Assembly (NCBI RefSeq): GCF_902459465.1
Contig: NC_047082.1
Location: forward strand, 4,464,001-4,528,000
Length of the DNA: 64,000 nt
Direction of reading: 5' to 3'
DNA from: Asterias rubens
Taxonomy: Eukaryota; Echinodermata; Asteroidea; Forcipulatida; Asteriidae
Shown here: one piece after another, positions 1 to 17,031 of the stretch
How the letters are laid out: each line of letters opens with the position of its first letter
Position numbering within the stretch: position 1 is the first letter of the stretch
Position numbers and translations under genes: made by a program
Notes under the pieces: model-generated
Database searches by the model: none
What the model saw: only the letters and a program-made list of their open reading frames with translations
What the model was told of the DNA's origin: nothing

Positions 1-242
1 GGATAATTACAGGGAGTGCAGAAAATGTCACCACCCCCAAACAACACCCCTTTTGACCCCTTGCATGCACGTCACACACAGGGAGTGTGCCGCGCTCACC
101 ATTGTTGGTGGGCAACAGGTTAATGTGTAAACGCTGCGTCGCCTAAAACCACACTTCACTGAATAACGCACAGTGACATTGCCCACCAAAATGGCGCATC
201 CAAGATTATTCTGATGATGTCACGTGAAGTGGGTCAATTGAT

Positions 243-309
243 TCTCCCCATAGTGTGGGGGACTTGACCAACAGTATTGATAATAATCATCCCCACACTA
301 TGGGGAGAA
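243..309. repeat. Short perfect palindrome
   Basis: TTCTCCCCATAGTGTGGGG and its reverse complement face each other around a ~27-bp spacer, overlapping the left end of the foldback element that follows. Confidence 0.75.
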
Positions 310-893
310 TCTAGTTGCAATAAAGTAACCCTCCTCCCAACGGCCCCCAGGCCGGAGGGTTATGAGATTCTCTCGAGCGGCAAACGACAATCTGGTCCAA
401 CACGTATAATTTCGACAGCTGACCCAGTGGTCACCAGATTTGCCCCATTTTTACATCTTTCAAAAATCATGAAACAAATTCTAAGGGCACGAACTTAATC
501 CTCAATGTCTATATGAACACTCAAAACACCATTGAGAAAATATTTTTGACGAAAAAGGACAAAAACTTACCAGATCCCGGAGCGAATTCCCAGGTTTATA
601 TTTTGAACCTGTGGCATCGCTTTGCAAACGCTTCATTTTTTGGTCTCCCAGCGCTGAACCGCAGGTACCAGCCCATTTGATTGACGAACTGCCGAGCCGC
701 TGCCCAGTTGGACTAAACCATTCTGTGAAAGGGGTATTACAAGGCAGTGCTGCAGTGCGTGTGCGCCATGAGTGAACGGCGGGCATTGTAAACGGACAGC
801 TTGTTGTTTGCCGCTCGAGAGAATCTCGTAACCTTCCGGCCTGGCGGCCATCGGGAGGAGGGTTACGTTATCGCAACTAGGGAGAATCGAGGT
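302..893. mobile_element. Foldback/MITE-like element with ~85-bp inverted ends
   Basis: The left arm (302-388, GGGGAGAATCTAGTTGCAAT to CTCTCGAGCGGCAAAC) recurs inverted at about 803-893. The arms carry GGGTTACNTTAT and CTCGAGAGAATCTC. The middle has no plausible transposase; short open frames there are not protein-like. Confidence 0.7.
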
Positions 894-1077
894 TTGCAAT
901 TATTAAAACTGCCTGGGAGAGCCAGAGGATGGGTAACTATAGTGAGAATTGCGACTAACCTATGGGACGGGTGAGGAAGCATATGTCATTGTCTAACCCC
1001 CAATTCCCTAGGCACGAGACGTTTATTAGACCATGTAGAGCAAGTGAGACCATGTTTGTTTGCAAGCGATACCAGGG

Positions 1078-1325
1078 CCCAATTTCATGGCTCTGATCAA
1101 TACCGTAAGCACAGAATCGGGGCTTACAGAAGCAGGGAATTCTGTGCTTATGGCAAGCCTTTTTTCACGAGTTAGCGGCGAATTTTGGCATCTGCCCGTG
1201 CGTACTCCGCACTAGGCATTCTACGCTTACATGGCTAGCGCAGAAATTCAGAGCTTGCAAGTAAGCAGGGAATCGTAATCGTAAGCGTAGAATTCGGCGA
1301 TAAGCAGAGCTATGAAATTGGGCCC
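1078..1325 (+). mobile_element. Family E palindromic element
   Basis: Begins GGCCCAATTTCATGGCTCTG and ends AGCTATGAAATTGGGCCC; many CGTAAGC/GCTTACG motifs inside. Four further copies lie in the window, so it is a dispersed non-autonomous repeat. Confidence 0.8.
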
Positions 1326-2505
1326 AGCACTCTTTGGGTCAATGCAGTATTCATATCTTTGGTCACAGCGCCTCCGCGTGCCGTCAACGTCATATGGTCA
1401 ACTCAATACGCGCATCAGAAGCTTGTAAGCAGCGCGGAGTACGAATGCTGCGCACTGTCGCGACACAAAAAGGCCAGTGTCTAGTGTTAGTGAATTGAGT
1501 CGATGCTTTACCATCGATTCAATGGCGTTTTTAAACTTAAATTTCTAAATGTTAATAAATTAATAGAAAAATTGAAGAAGAAGAGTTGAACTTGAAGAAG
1601 TTAGATTTTTTAGAATTAGAATTAGATTTAGTTTAGTTAGAATTAGATTTAGAACACAAAAAAATTAGCTTTTTAATAAGTTTGATTGAAGCTATAAGTA
1701 ATAAATTTAGTTTTAGTATTATTCTGGATTTGTAATGTACATGTATAAATTACTAGGTGGTGACGGGGCGTTGATGGTACCAAGTGAGTTGACGGCAAGT
1801 TGACGGCAAAATGGTAGGACTGCCGCGCGCGACTTGACTATGTCCATGGTCGATGATGAGAATTAATGCGCGCAATCGAATCGTCGAGCTTGTTTGGATT
1901 TGGAGCTTCTTTATTTGAGCAAATATGCACACTTTTTACATTTCTATCAATATTTTTTATCTAAACATGATTTGGTACAATACTTACCTATGAAATTATT
2001 GAGATTGTTATGCAAAAAAAGGACGAATTTGTGTTTTTTTACTTAAAAAGGCCGAGCCGAAGAACTGATACGACACAAACGTGGCTTTAAACTTCCCGGG
2101 ATGGTGCTGGAGAAATGAATATGTTAAACCTCTTTCTATTGGTCAAAAATATTCGGAAGTTTGGGTCAATTGATTTTGTTTGACACAAACTATTTTAATT
2201 TTATATTTTTTTAAGAGCTAATATTGAGTATACAAATACGAGTGATGTCCTAATGTCAATTATAATACTAAAATATATAAATAGAGGAAAACAATGAAGA
2301 AAACAAAGTGAATTGTATTTTGATGTTAACCAATCACATAACGCGTTATATAATATCCTTGGCTAGACAGATGAGCCGCAAAGAGCTCAAATTCGTCTGC
2401 TAAAGCGCGCCATCTAGCGTTAAGTTTGGGTCAAGTTTTCAGCGCACACAAACGAGATCGCACTCTGTCTGTGTAGAGTGTCGTAGTCATTCCTCGTGAG
2501 GTAGG
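1326..2505. other. AT-rich intergenic DNA
   Basis: Nothing gene-like. A simple TTAGAATTAGA-type stretch lies at about 1600-1660 and a GTTGACGGCAA duplication near 1790-1810. No sizeable open frame. Confidence 0.5.
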
Positions 2506-2637
2506 TGGAAAAGTTTCCGTATGGCGCCACCACTTTTTCATTCGATATAAAATAATTTAGGAACTTATTTACCTGATTGATATATCCCTTTTTGTAAAAA
2601 TGAGTGAAAAAGTGGTGGCGCCATACGGAAAGTTATC
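2506..2637. mobile_element. Small palindromic MITE (family H)
   Basis: AAGTTTCCGTATGGCGCCAC at the left is inverted at the right (GTGGCGCCATACGGAAAGTT) with CTTTTTCA next to it. A second copy is at 39782-39894. Confidence 0.8.
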
Positions 2638-3250
2638 CGAAGATGGAGCTTAGGATACTGGTGTGTAATGTATTTGAGGCGTAAGTGGCCTCCGTAACGT
2701 TGATTGCATACTTTTATCAACTTGCCGAATGGACTGAATTTTTTGGCCCGTCATTACTGTTACAAACACACATCGACAAACGTGCACAGCCGAGTGTGTA
2801 ATTCGTGCACTGAGTTTTTGTCTGCCCACAGAAACCTTTATTTGGTAACATTCCAGACCCAAATTGTTTCCGTTATATGATTTGTGATGTAACGTTTTTT
2901 CGATCAAGACAAATATTTACGCGCTCTGCTCATGTTTTTAAGTCAGGCAATGTTTTAATTGATAATGATAACTTTGTTTTTATTAATTATTTAATAAATT
3001 ATTTTTAAAAAAATTAATAAAAAAAACCTTCAAAATCTATTATTATTTAGCATTTTCTTTAGGGAATAAAGTAAATACAAAACATTATAAAAAATGACAT
3101 TGTGTCAGTGTCTTTGGTTGGTGTCAGTCAATCTACCAACCAAGGTCATCATTTGACATTGTCGTCATTGTCAACCACCAGTAACTCAGTCACAGACACA
3201 GTGGTGGCGCTGTACAGTATTTTGTCATCTCTATTTGGTTGTAATTGAGT
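2638..3250. other. TBPL1: Intergenic DNA upstream of TBPL1
   Basis: Mostly unique AT-rich sequence. A TTGACATTG/GTTGGTGTCAGT cluster at about 3095-3180 has short inverted repeats. This interval may contain the TBPL1 promoter, but no TATA box or initiator stands out. Confidence 0.35.
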
Positions 3251-3251
3251 G

Positions 3252-3410
3252 GGTCCCAAGTTTGGTCATTGCCTTGATGCCTTTGAAATGTTCCAGTAGA
3301 AGTTTACTTTTTCTTCATACTGTACTGTAGGGTGCCCTTTTAGTTTACCAAGAAGAAAAAACCTCTGGTGCCATTGCCCTTTCCAATATAAAGAAAACAG
3401 ACCTGGCCCC
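3252..3410. repeat. Family I repeat ('CACCAAGGCAATGACC' type)
   Basis: Contains the reverse form GGTCATTGCCTTGATGCC, GAAATGTTCCAGTAG and GGTGCCATTGCCCTTTCC, as in other copies (53003-53188, 35963-36112). A short dispersed repeat whose ends are poorly defined. Confidence 0.6.
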
Positions 3411-3473
3411 GGGTAAGCTTTGATCATTTTACAGCATGTTAATTTTATTTTGACAACTATGCTTTTATACCAG

Positions 3474-3516
3474 GTCTAAATCCCAACACAAAGACAGTTG
3501 CTTGGCTCCGACAACA
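3474..3516 (+). other. TBPL1: probable 5'UTR part of the first TBPL1 coding exon
   Basis: A pyrimidine-rich stretch ending in TATACCAG at 3473 looks like a 3' splice site, so transcription probably starts further left and an untranslated exon lies upstream. The reading frame stays open back to this site, so a start in an earlier exon cannot be excluded. Confidence 0.4.
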
Positions 3517-9485
<5,969 letters not shown>

Positions 9486-9496
9486 CACCATTTTAA

Positions 9497-10255
9497 CAAA
9501 AGGGTAGCTGTCTATCAACCTGCTAAGTTTTGCTTTACAAATATTTTCAATTTTTATAAAGCTTCATGTAATAAACCACAAGGAAACTTACCCAGTCATT
9601 TTCCCTTGTGGTTTATTACTTGATATTTAAAGGCAGTGGACACTATTGGTAATTGTGAGAAACAGCTCCCTCTGAAGTAATGTAGTTTTCAACAACAAAA
9701 ATTAACTTTCCACGAATTTGATTTCGAGACCTAAGATTTAGAATTTGAGTTCTCGAAATCAAGCATCTGAAAGCACACGATTTCGTGTGACAAGGGTGTC
9801 TTTTCTTTCATTATTATCTTGCAATTTTGACAGCTCAAATTTTCCCAGGTTTGTTATTTTATGTATATGTTGAGATACACCAACTGTGAAGGCTAGATTT
9901 GGACAATTACCAATTGTGTCCAGTGTCTTTAATAGTAAAAAGTCGTAAACGAAAGGCTGTCAATCACACTGCTAAGTTTTGCTTTAAAAATATTTTGAAT
10001 TTTATAAAGCTTCAAGTAATAAACCACATGGGAAACTTACCCAGTCAGTTTCTCTTTTGGTTTATTACTTGATATTTAATATTAAAAAGTCGCATCCCCT
10101 TAAGAGCAAACGAATCGCTCTGCTAAGTTCTGCTTTAGCAATATTTTGAATTATACAAAGCTTCAAGTAATAAACCACATGGGAAGCTTACCCAATCAGT
10201 TGTCCTTGTAGTTTATTAGTTGATATTTAATATTAAAAAGTTGCATCCCCTTAAG
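9497..10255 (+). repeat. Threefold tandem ~145-bp unit with an AATAAACCAC...GTGGTTTATT hairpin
   Basis: Units run from about 9497, 9936 and 10090. Each has CTGCTAAGTT, then AAGCTTCA, then the inverted pair AATAAACCACA / TGTGGTTTATT around TTACCCAGTCAGTTTC. A family A MITE (9627-9932) splits the first unit from the second. The hairpin puts AATAAA on both strands. A lone related piece occurs at 15722-15765. Confidence 0.8.
9627..9932 (-). mobile_element. Family A MITE, internally deleted
   Basis: Starts TTTAAAGGCAGTGGACACTA, ends CAATTGTGTCCAGTGTCTTT + AA. About 80 bp shorter than full copies, lacking the part near the left end. Splits the hairpin-repeat units downstream of TBPL1. Confidence 0.9.
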
Positions 10256-10259
10256 GTGA

Positions 10260-11358
10260 TCCCCTGGCTGCCGCTTTGCAATGTGATTCCCATTATGTCA
10301 GAGTATGGGAACCTAGTAGCTGCGCAAGATGTCAGTTCAAGAGGGTAATTGAGTATTTTTATGCTAAGCAAAAACTGTCAATGCGCTTAGCAAGTCTCTG
10401 TGTTACTTTGCTTCATGTCATGGCAAGAAATATTAAATGTTGAGTTTTGTATTGTTTTGTTATCTGATTTTTTTTGGAAAGCAAATGTTTTTAATTTATT
10501 TTAATTTTAATGTCTACTACACACAGGCAACCTAAGTGTGAAGAATAATTCAGAGAAAAACAGTACACTGACTAATGAAATGAGGGTTTTTGAATTAAGT
10601 AAACATGGTATACTTCCAAGAAAGCCTGCTTCGTACTAAAGCCTTAAAAATCAAGATGCAAGAATAGATGTTGAAGTTGTTAAAATTAAGCTGAAGTTGA
10701 GAAGCAAATTTATGTCAAAATGAGCCTTGTGTATGAAGACACAATTTGAAGGAGAAAAAAACATTGCATAAAAATGCATATTTGTAAATAGATAAATACT
10801 ACAATCTTTTGCCTTATCAAATGAAAATCCACTTTGGTGAAGATATTAAGTATTAAGGAGGTATGCAGTAGGGGGCCGCTCGCTTCCCAGGAAGTTCAGG
10901 AATATTGCAAGAATAGCAGAAGTGGCCCCAGTGACAGTTTAAAAAAATAGTGATGTGAGCTGGATCAACATATCAAGATGGAGTTGAGGCCACATCAGAA
11001 TTAATTAAATGCAGAAATTCTTTTTGGTTTAAAACTCTGACGTAATAAAAATCACTATTTATTTACATGTGTTTATACAAGTTGCATGTTTTATTATGGA
11101 GTGTTTTTGTAGAGAATTTAGTACAAAGTGTTAATTGTCAATTTGCTGACCTCTGTATATTTCTTTTGAAAGGTGACTGTGGTCCTGAAATAAATGAAAA
11201 GGATATTCTCATTTCTATATTTGACTGTTGCACTCTTCTAATCTTCTTAAGTGATGTTTGAAGACGAGCAGAATATACTGTTTGAAACGTTGAGACCAAC
11301 CGGCTCTTTTCAGAGATTTATTATGTGGTTTAACCCACAAGTTTACTCTTTATTTGTA
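10260..11358. other. Intergenic DNA, AT-rich
   Basis: No coding potential. A TATACTGTTTGAAACGTTGAGACC motif region at 11264-11345 resembles 57840-57965 and 63485-63500 and is probably another dispersed repeat. Confidence 0.4.
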
Positions 11359-11720
11359 GTTAAAGACTCTGGACACTATTGGTAATTGTCAAAGGCCAGT
11401 CTTCTCACTTGTCTATCTCAACATATGCATAAAATAACAAACCTGTGAAAATTTGAGATCCATTGGTCATCGGACTTTTAAGATAATTATGGAAGAAAAA
11501 ACACCCTTGTCACACAAAGTTGTGTGCTTTCAGATGCTTGATTTTGAGACCTCAAATTCTAGACTTGAGGTCCCGAAATCAAATTCGTGGAAAATTACTT
11601 TCTCGAAAACTACGTCACTTCAGAGGGAGATCAACCTCTCCCCATTACTCGTTACCAGGTAATGTTTTATGCTAATCATTATTTTCAGTAATTACCAATA
11701 ATAGTGTCCACTGCCTTTAA
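11359..11720 (+). mobile_element. Family A MITE
   Basis: GTTAAAGACTCTGGACACTA to GTGTCCACTGCCTTTAA, with the core CCTGTGAAAATTTGAGATCC and the inner palindrome GAGACCTCA/TGAGGTC. Confidence 0.92.
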
Positions 11721-12017
11721 CTCTAATCTTCTTGGTTCCTTTCTGGATAGCGGTTTCTATGCATTTTGTAGAATGCTATTTTATATTTTCATATTAATTC
11801 ATAATTATTGAATGCGAAGACCCTTTCCTTGATGAAGAACACTAGTTGACACAGCAAATTCATTGTGCTAAAGTCCTACACATGTGTTGCACAAACAACA
11901 GTATACAATATAATGTGGCGATGCTTGATTGGTATTCTGCAAACTCATTCCCAGGGGTGATCGTACTAACCTTGCAATTTTTCCCCGGCATTCCCTGACC
12001 ACTTGGTATTTGTTCTT

Positions 12018-12399
12018 TTAAAGCCATTGGACACTTTCTCAACAGGACAAAAATTAAAGTTCACAGATTTTAAAATAACTTACAGGGTTTACAGAAGGTA
12101 ATGGTGAAAGACTTCCCTTGAAATATTATTCCATGAAATGCTTTACTTTTTGAGAAAACATTAAAACAATTATCAGTTCTCGATATCAGGAATAACGGAT
12201 TTATTTTAAACGCATGTCATGACATGGCGAAACGGCGGAAACAAGGGTGGGTTTTCCCGTTATTTTCTCCAGTTATTTTCTCCCGACTCCGATGACAGAC
12301 TGAGCCTAATATTTCACAGGTTTGTTATTTTATATATTAGTTGTGATACACAAAGTGTGGCCTTTGGACAAAACTGTTTACGATGTGCGATTGCTTTAA
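12018..12399 (-). mobile_element. Family B MITE, diverged right end
   Basis: TTTAAAGCCATTGGACACTT, TCGATATCAGGAATAACGGA, AACGGCGGAAACAAGGGTGG and CCCGACTCCGATGACAGAC in minus orientation. Confidence 0.9.
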
Positions 12400-12636
12400 A
12401 AGTGCTAATATTTGGCACATTTGAACTAGAACTGTGAACTGCTCTACATGGACATGTTCAAGTATATTTGGAGGCATCAAGCCAAAAAGCAACTGGCCCC
12501 ACTCATTCTTCTATCTTGTGACATGTTAACTGTATGCAGTTTAGGGTGACCAAGTAAAAACATGATTCAATACATTCCTCAACGCAGCCTCAGATCATCA
12601 AACAAGTGTCTTCATGTGACTGTCTTCATGTGACAC

Positions 12637-12892
12637 CGAGGACACACACCTCTTATGGTAATAGGGCTTTTTCATATGTAGCACCAACCCTCTGGAATAC
12701 TCTACCAATAGCCATTCGCACAGCTTCTTCATTAGACACATTTAAATTGCAACTAAAAACCTATTTGTTTCCTAAGTCACAATAATTAGGCACTCTTGGG
12801 ATCCTTTTCTTTGTATAACTTCTTTGTTTCGGTTTCTTTTCCTCTCCAGCCCCTCGGATTAGTTTTCTAGATAGATGGCGCTATATAAATGC

Positions 12893-12925
<33 letters not shown>
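12637..12925 (+). mobile_element. 3' end of a non-LTR retrotransposon with a (TTA)n tail
   Basis: One frame reads SYGNRAFSYVAPTLWNTLP, then LDTFKLQLKTYLFPKSQ and TAA, a typical LINE C-terminus; then ATGGCGCTATATAAATGC and ten TTA units. Confidence 0.85.
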
Positions 12926-12926
<1 letters not shown>

Positions 12927-13137
12927 GTGGGATTTTATCAAAATACTTGCATTTTGAGGTAGGCTCACTAAGCATCCTATAAGCGCCATACAATCACTCG
13001 AAAGTTTATAACCTGCGTGCACAAAGTCACTTTTGGGCACCAATCCGCATTGTTTTTCAGGGCATCCATATAAGGGGTTAGTGACCAGAGGTATCAGCAC
13101 AGGGTTGCCCATAGGGCTGGGTATTCTGGCATCAAAT

Positions 13138-13522
13138 TTAAAGGCAGTGGAAACTATTGGTAATTACTAAAAATAATTATCATCATAAAACCTTTCTTGA
13201 TTACGAGTAATGGGGAGAGGTTGATAGTATAAAACAGTAGGAGAAACAGCTCCCTCTGAAGTGACGTAGTTTTCGAGACAGAAGTAATTTTCCACAAATT
13301 TGATTTCGAGACCTCAAGTTCAGAATTTGATGTCTCGAAATCAAGCATCAGAAGGCACACAACTTCGTGTGACAAGGGTGTTATTTCTTGCATTATTATC
13401 TCGCAACTTCGACGACCGATTGAGCTCAATTTTTCACAGGTTTGTTATTTTATGCATATGTTGAGATACACCAACTGTGAAGACTAGTCTTTGACAATAC
13501 CAATAGTGTCCACTGTCTTTAA
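13138..13522 (-). mobile_element. Family A MITE
   Basis: Full-length, TTTAAAGGCAGTGGAAACTA to CAATAGTGTCCACTGTCTTT + AA. Confidence 0.92.
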
Positions 13523-13788
13523 CAGCTGAGTGTAATGGACTGTAAATGGCACAATGCCAGCTTCAACATTTCTGTCATTCTACTTCCTCGAAGATGAGAG
13601 TACTTCAAGCTGAACAAACGGAATTATGTTGGATTATTTGTACAAGGTTTTCACAAATGACTTAGTATACCTCAAGCACTCTGGTATACACCGCCTACCA
13701 GTAAAGTTCATTCACTTCTACCATATATGCTGGCCTGGAATTACATGCAGGCCATGTCCTCTGTTGCCCCTGGTCCTGGCCTTGGTGC

Positions 13789-14127
13789 CCCTTTAAAAGT
13801 TTCCCATAGACACGTTGCCTTGGATCGGTCGAGTTGGTCTATAAAAAGCGTTTGTAACCGTTCGTTATAAAATGCATATGGGTGGAAAGATGTTTTGAGA
13901 GTAGAATACAATGATCCACATAAATTTGCCTCGAAATTTCGTGGTTTTCCTTTTACTCTGCAAACTAACACGGTCGGAACAGGAAAACCATGCATTTTCG
14001 AGGCATGTTTGTGTACATCATTGTATTCTACTTTTACATCTTTCTGCCCATATGCATTTTATAACAAACGGTTACAAACGCTTTTCTAAGACCAACTCGA
14101 CCGATCCAAGGCGACGTGTTCCTTTAA
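13789..14127. mobile_element. Family C palindromic MITE
   Basis: Ends near ACACGTTGCCTTGGATCGGT and its inverse ACCGATCCAAGGCGACGTGT. Long arms include TTTGTAACCGTTNGTTATAA and AATACAATGATCCACATAAA, making nearly the whole element self-complementary. Confidence 0.88.
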
Positions 14128-14426
14128 GATTTTCCATTGGAAGTGCCCTTTGCAAAATGAAAATGGCCTTGCCCTTTCAACATGTTCAAAGCTGAAATTC
14201 CAGGTCTGTACATGTAGTACACCCACCTTGAGGTACCTGTACATGTACCAGGTCTTACATTTTTGTTCGTTGTGGGAGCATATTCTGCATCCCCCCTCCC
14301 CATGCATACAGCGAAGTTTGTGTACAAAAAATGCACAAGTTAATATCAAATTGTGGATTTTCTGTAACATAGTTTCCAAGACTTGCGAAAGACATACTTT
14401 TGAACAATGACGAAATGGAATGTAGT

Positions 14427-14825
14427 TTAAAGATACTGGACATATATAGGTAATTGTCAAAGACTAATCTTCACAGTTGGTGTATCTCAACATATGCCTA
14501 AAGTAACAAACCTGTGAAAATTTGAGCTCAATCGGTAGTCGAAGTTGCGAGATATTAATGAAAGAAAAAAACACCCTTGTCACACCATGGTCGCACAAAG
14601 TTGTGTGCTTTCAGATGCTTGATTTCGAGACCTCAAATTCTAAATCTGAGGTCTCAAAATCAAATTCGTGGAAAATTACTTCTTTCTCGAAAACTACATC
14701 ACTTCAGAGGGAGCTGTTTCTCACAATGTTTTATACTATCAACCGCTCCCCATTACTCGTAATCCAGAAAGGTTTTATGACAATAATTATTTTGAGTAAT
14801 TACCAATAGTTTCCACTGCCTTTAA
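14427..14825 (+). mobile_element. Family A MITE
   Basis: Full-length copy with a small insertion (CACCATGGTCG) near the CACCCTTGTCACAC segment; ends TTTCCACTGCCTTTAA. Confidence 0.9.
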
Positions 14826-15548
14826 ATAACCACAAAGGTATGCCATCTTCAATTCAGAGCCTGAAGCACCCAAATGCTTGAGTGCGCTGCCATCGTCAGA
14901 AGTATTGACCAACCAACACGATAGAGCCCACAACAACTCAACCACCAAATATTGAAACATAGAACAAGCTATCGATATATGACATGTAATATACATCTGT
15001 TTTAATACAGACAGCTGCACATGTAGTTCACATTTCAAATACACATTTCAATTAGACATTTCAAATGGACAAGGAGCAAAAACATATTTCTCTATTTTCT
15101 TGGAAATCCTCAACACACTCATTAAAAAGCATTATGGTAACTGAATTATCAATACACTAATGAATCAAATTGGCCGCATAGCTTGCCTGTGAAACAGCAT
15201 TGGTTGATCCACGGAGGTAGGTTATTCCAAAATGAAATCGGGAACTCAGGTAAATAAGCACTAGACGCCATTTTAGCAAGCAACTCTTTTGGTGCAACAA
15301 TAGATCAGTGCAGACAATGACCATTGCTTTCAATGAAATCACAACATATTTGCTTGCTGAAATGGCGCCCATGCATACACGTACTTCATGTTCCAACAAC
15401 AGATCGAGCTTCAGTAAACCACACTGCGCCTTCAGCGCTAGGAATATCTGTCTTTGTTATAGGTTTTTCCGATTCCAAGTCAGCAAGCAAACACTTCACT
15501 AAGATCTATGGGTTTTTGGAGTAAATAGAAATGGGTTTGTGGGGCTGA
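14826..15548. other. Intergenic DNA without recognised features
   Basis: AT-rich; only short overlapping open frames with no family resemblance. Confidence 0.4.
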
Positions 15549-15725
15549 ACAAAGAATTGACTAGAGTGGGATTCCAACTAATGACCTCCGGATTAACAAA
15601 ATAAGGAGACCACCAATATAGGGCTAGATAGCTCAGTTGGTAGAGCGCCAGCACATTAATCCGGAGGTCGTTGGTTCGAATCCCACTCTAGTCAATTCTT
15701 TGTTCAACCCCAAAAATCATTTAAA
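15549..15725. mobile_element. Foldback tRNA-like repeat
   Basis: GACTAGAGTGGGATTCCAAC... at 15559-15597 is the inverse of the 3' half of the tRNA-like sequence at 15622-15693 (TCCGGAGGTCGTTGGTTCGA). Both arms carry AATTCTTTGTTC on the outside, so the unit is palindromic. A further piece is at 34745-34802. Confidence 0.65.
15622..15693 (+). ncRNA. tRNA-like sequence, probably a pseudogene or SINE head
   Basis: A 7-bp acceptor pair (GGCTAGA/TCTAGTC), D arm GCTCAGTTGGTAGAGC, loop ACATTAA (anticodon position ATT) and TTCGAAT T-loop give a cloverleaf. The anticodon stem has two mismatches and the T stem one, and ATT is not the normal Asn anticodon. Being half of an inverted repeat, it is more likely tRNA-derived than a working tRNA gene. 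Confidence 0.45.
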
Positions 15726-16047
15726 AATTTACCCAGTCAGTTTCCCTTGTGGTTTATATTGATAAATAGAAATGGATCCAACATATAGTTGGCAATACAC
15801 AACAATTTTCTTTGTAAAAAATTCAACGTAAAAGGTAAAAAAACAAGCACCACTCATAAAATCAATTAATGCTGAAAATTCTTTGCATATGAAGAAACAG
15901 TTGTCATTATATTAGAATGAAAAATACTTCTTTGGTTTTGAAATTAGACGAAGCATCAATTTATACATGTACTATCAAGACAAAACTTCACTACTCTCAC
16001 TCAATAAAAAATACAGCTAAGCCTTCACTGTAAATACAGTTGGTTAT

Positions 16048-16205
16048 TAAAGGGACACATTACCTTGGATTGGCCGAGTTGGTCCATGAAAAGCATTTGA
16101 AACTGTTCATTCGTGAACTAACATGGCGCGCCATTTTGTGGAGTCAAGTTTTTTACTCCATAAAATGGCCGACCATGTTAGTTTGTAAAGTATTAGAAAA
16201 ACCAA
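16048..16205. mobile_element. Family C MITE, truncated
   Basis: TTAAAGGGACACATTACCTT, then AACTAACATGG...CCATGTTAGTTTG palindrome around GGAGTCAAGTTTTTTACTCC. The right arm stops early. Confidence 0.8.
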
Positions 16206-16758
16206 TGTTTAAAGTCTAAAAAGAATGGTGTTCAAATGTTGAGTTTGGGTCTCACAAACTTATTTCAATTCATCCAAGTGTCACCCATAAAACAGAAGAA
16301 ATAGATCTTCTTCTCTTAGTGTTTTGTTCAAATGAAACGGGTTAGATGATAAAACCATGCTCTCATTTTGTTTCTAGTCTATTTTCATGTTGATTCGGGT
16401 ATTTTAAATAGATTCCCGGTCGAGTAAAGATCCTAAGCTACTGTGGTCTTGTGGGTTTTCCCCCCAAATTCAAGACCTATGTCTTGTCCTGGGTGGCTAA
16501 TGATAGACAACTTTAGCCCAAAACATTCTTTATGAGACGATGAATACATTGAAAGCTAATGGCCCGCAATTAAGTACTAAAAAGTAAAACATAAAACTTA
16601 CATCTGTTACAAAATCGTTATAGAAACTACAATAAAACAGAAATAACATCATTGAAAACCGAATGCTTAAAAAACACAACCTTTGAAAGTAAATATACAC
16701 GTTGGGATAAGAGCTGGCTTTGAATTGGAATATTCAGATTGTCTTTGGTTTGAAATCA
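16206..16758. other. Intergenic DNA without recognised features
   Basis: No family resemblance or coding signal seen. Confidence 0.4.
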
Positions 16759-16762
16759 ACTT

Positions 16763-17031
16763 AGGCCCAATTTCATGGCTCTGCTTATCGTAAGCAAAGA
16801 ATCAGAGCTTACAGAAACAGGTAATTCTGCGCTTACGTCAAGCGTATTTCCCAGGTTAGGAAGGAATGTTGGCTTGTGCGCATGCATCCTCCACGTAACT
16901 AGGCACTCTACGCTTACACAGCTACAAATAAATTTAGAGCTTGCCGCGCAAGTGGAGAATTGTGATCGCAAGTGGAGAATTGTGATCGTAAGCGCAGAAT
17001 TCGGCAGTAAGCAGCACCATGAAATTGGGCC
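16763..17031 (+). mobile_element. Family E palindromic element
   Basis: GGCCCAATTTCATGGCTCTG to CACCATGAAATTGGGCCCAG. An internal GCAAGTGGAGAATTGTGATC duplication makes it slightly longer than the 1078-1325 copy. Confidence 0.85.

Larger units (their letters stand above)
9486..10860 (+). other. TBPL1: Probable TBPL1 3'UTR and downstream region
   Basis: After the stop, three ~145-bp tandem units occur (see the repeat entry), the first interrupted by a family A MITE, then 10260-10860 of apparently unique AT-rich DNA. Several AATAAA motifs are present (first at about 9571), so cleavage could occur soon after the stop. The true transcript end cannot be set from sequence. Confidence 0.4.

Noticed and set aside
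3502-3516. Earlier start of TBPL1 at 3502
   Set aside because: The codon there is TTG; the ATG at 3517 has a good initiation context.
13895-14460. Cluster of overlapping short frames
   Set aside because: They lie in the family C palindrome and its flanks and mirror each other on the two strands.
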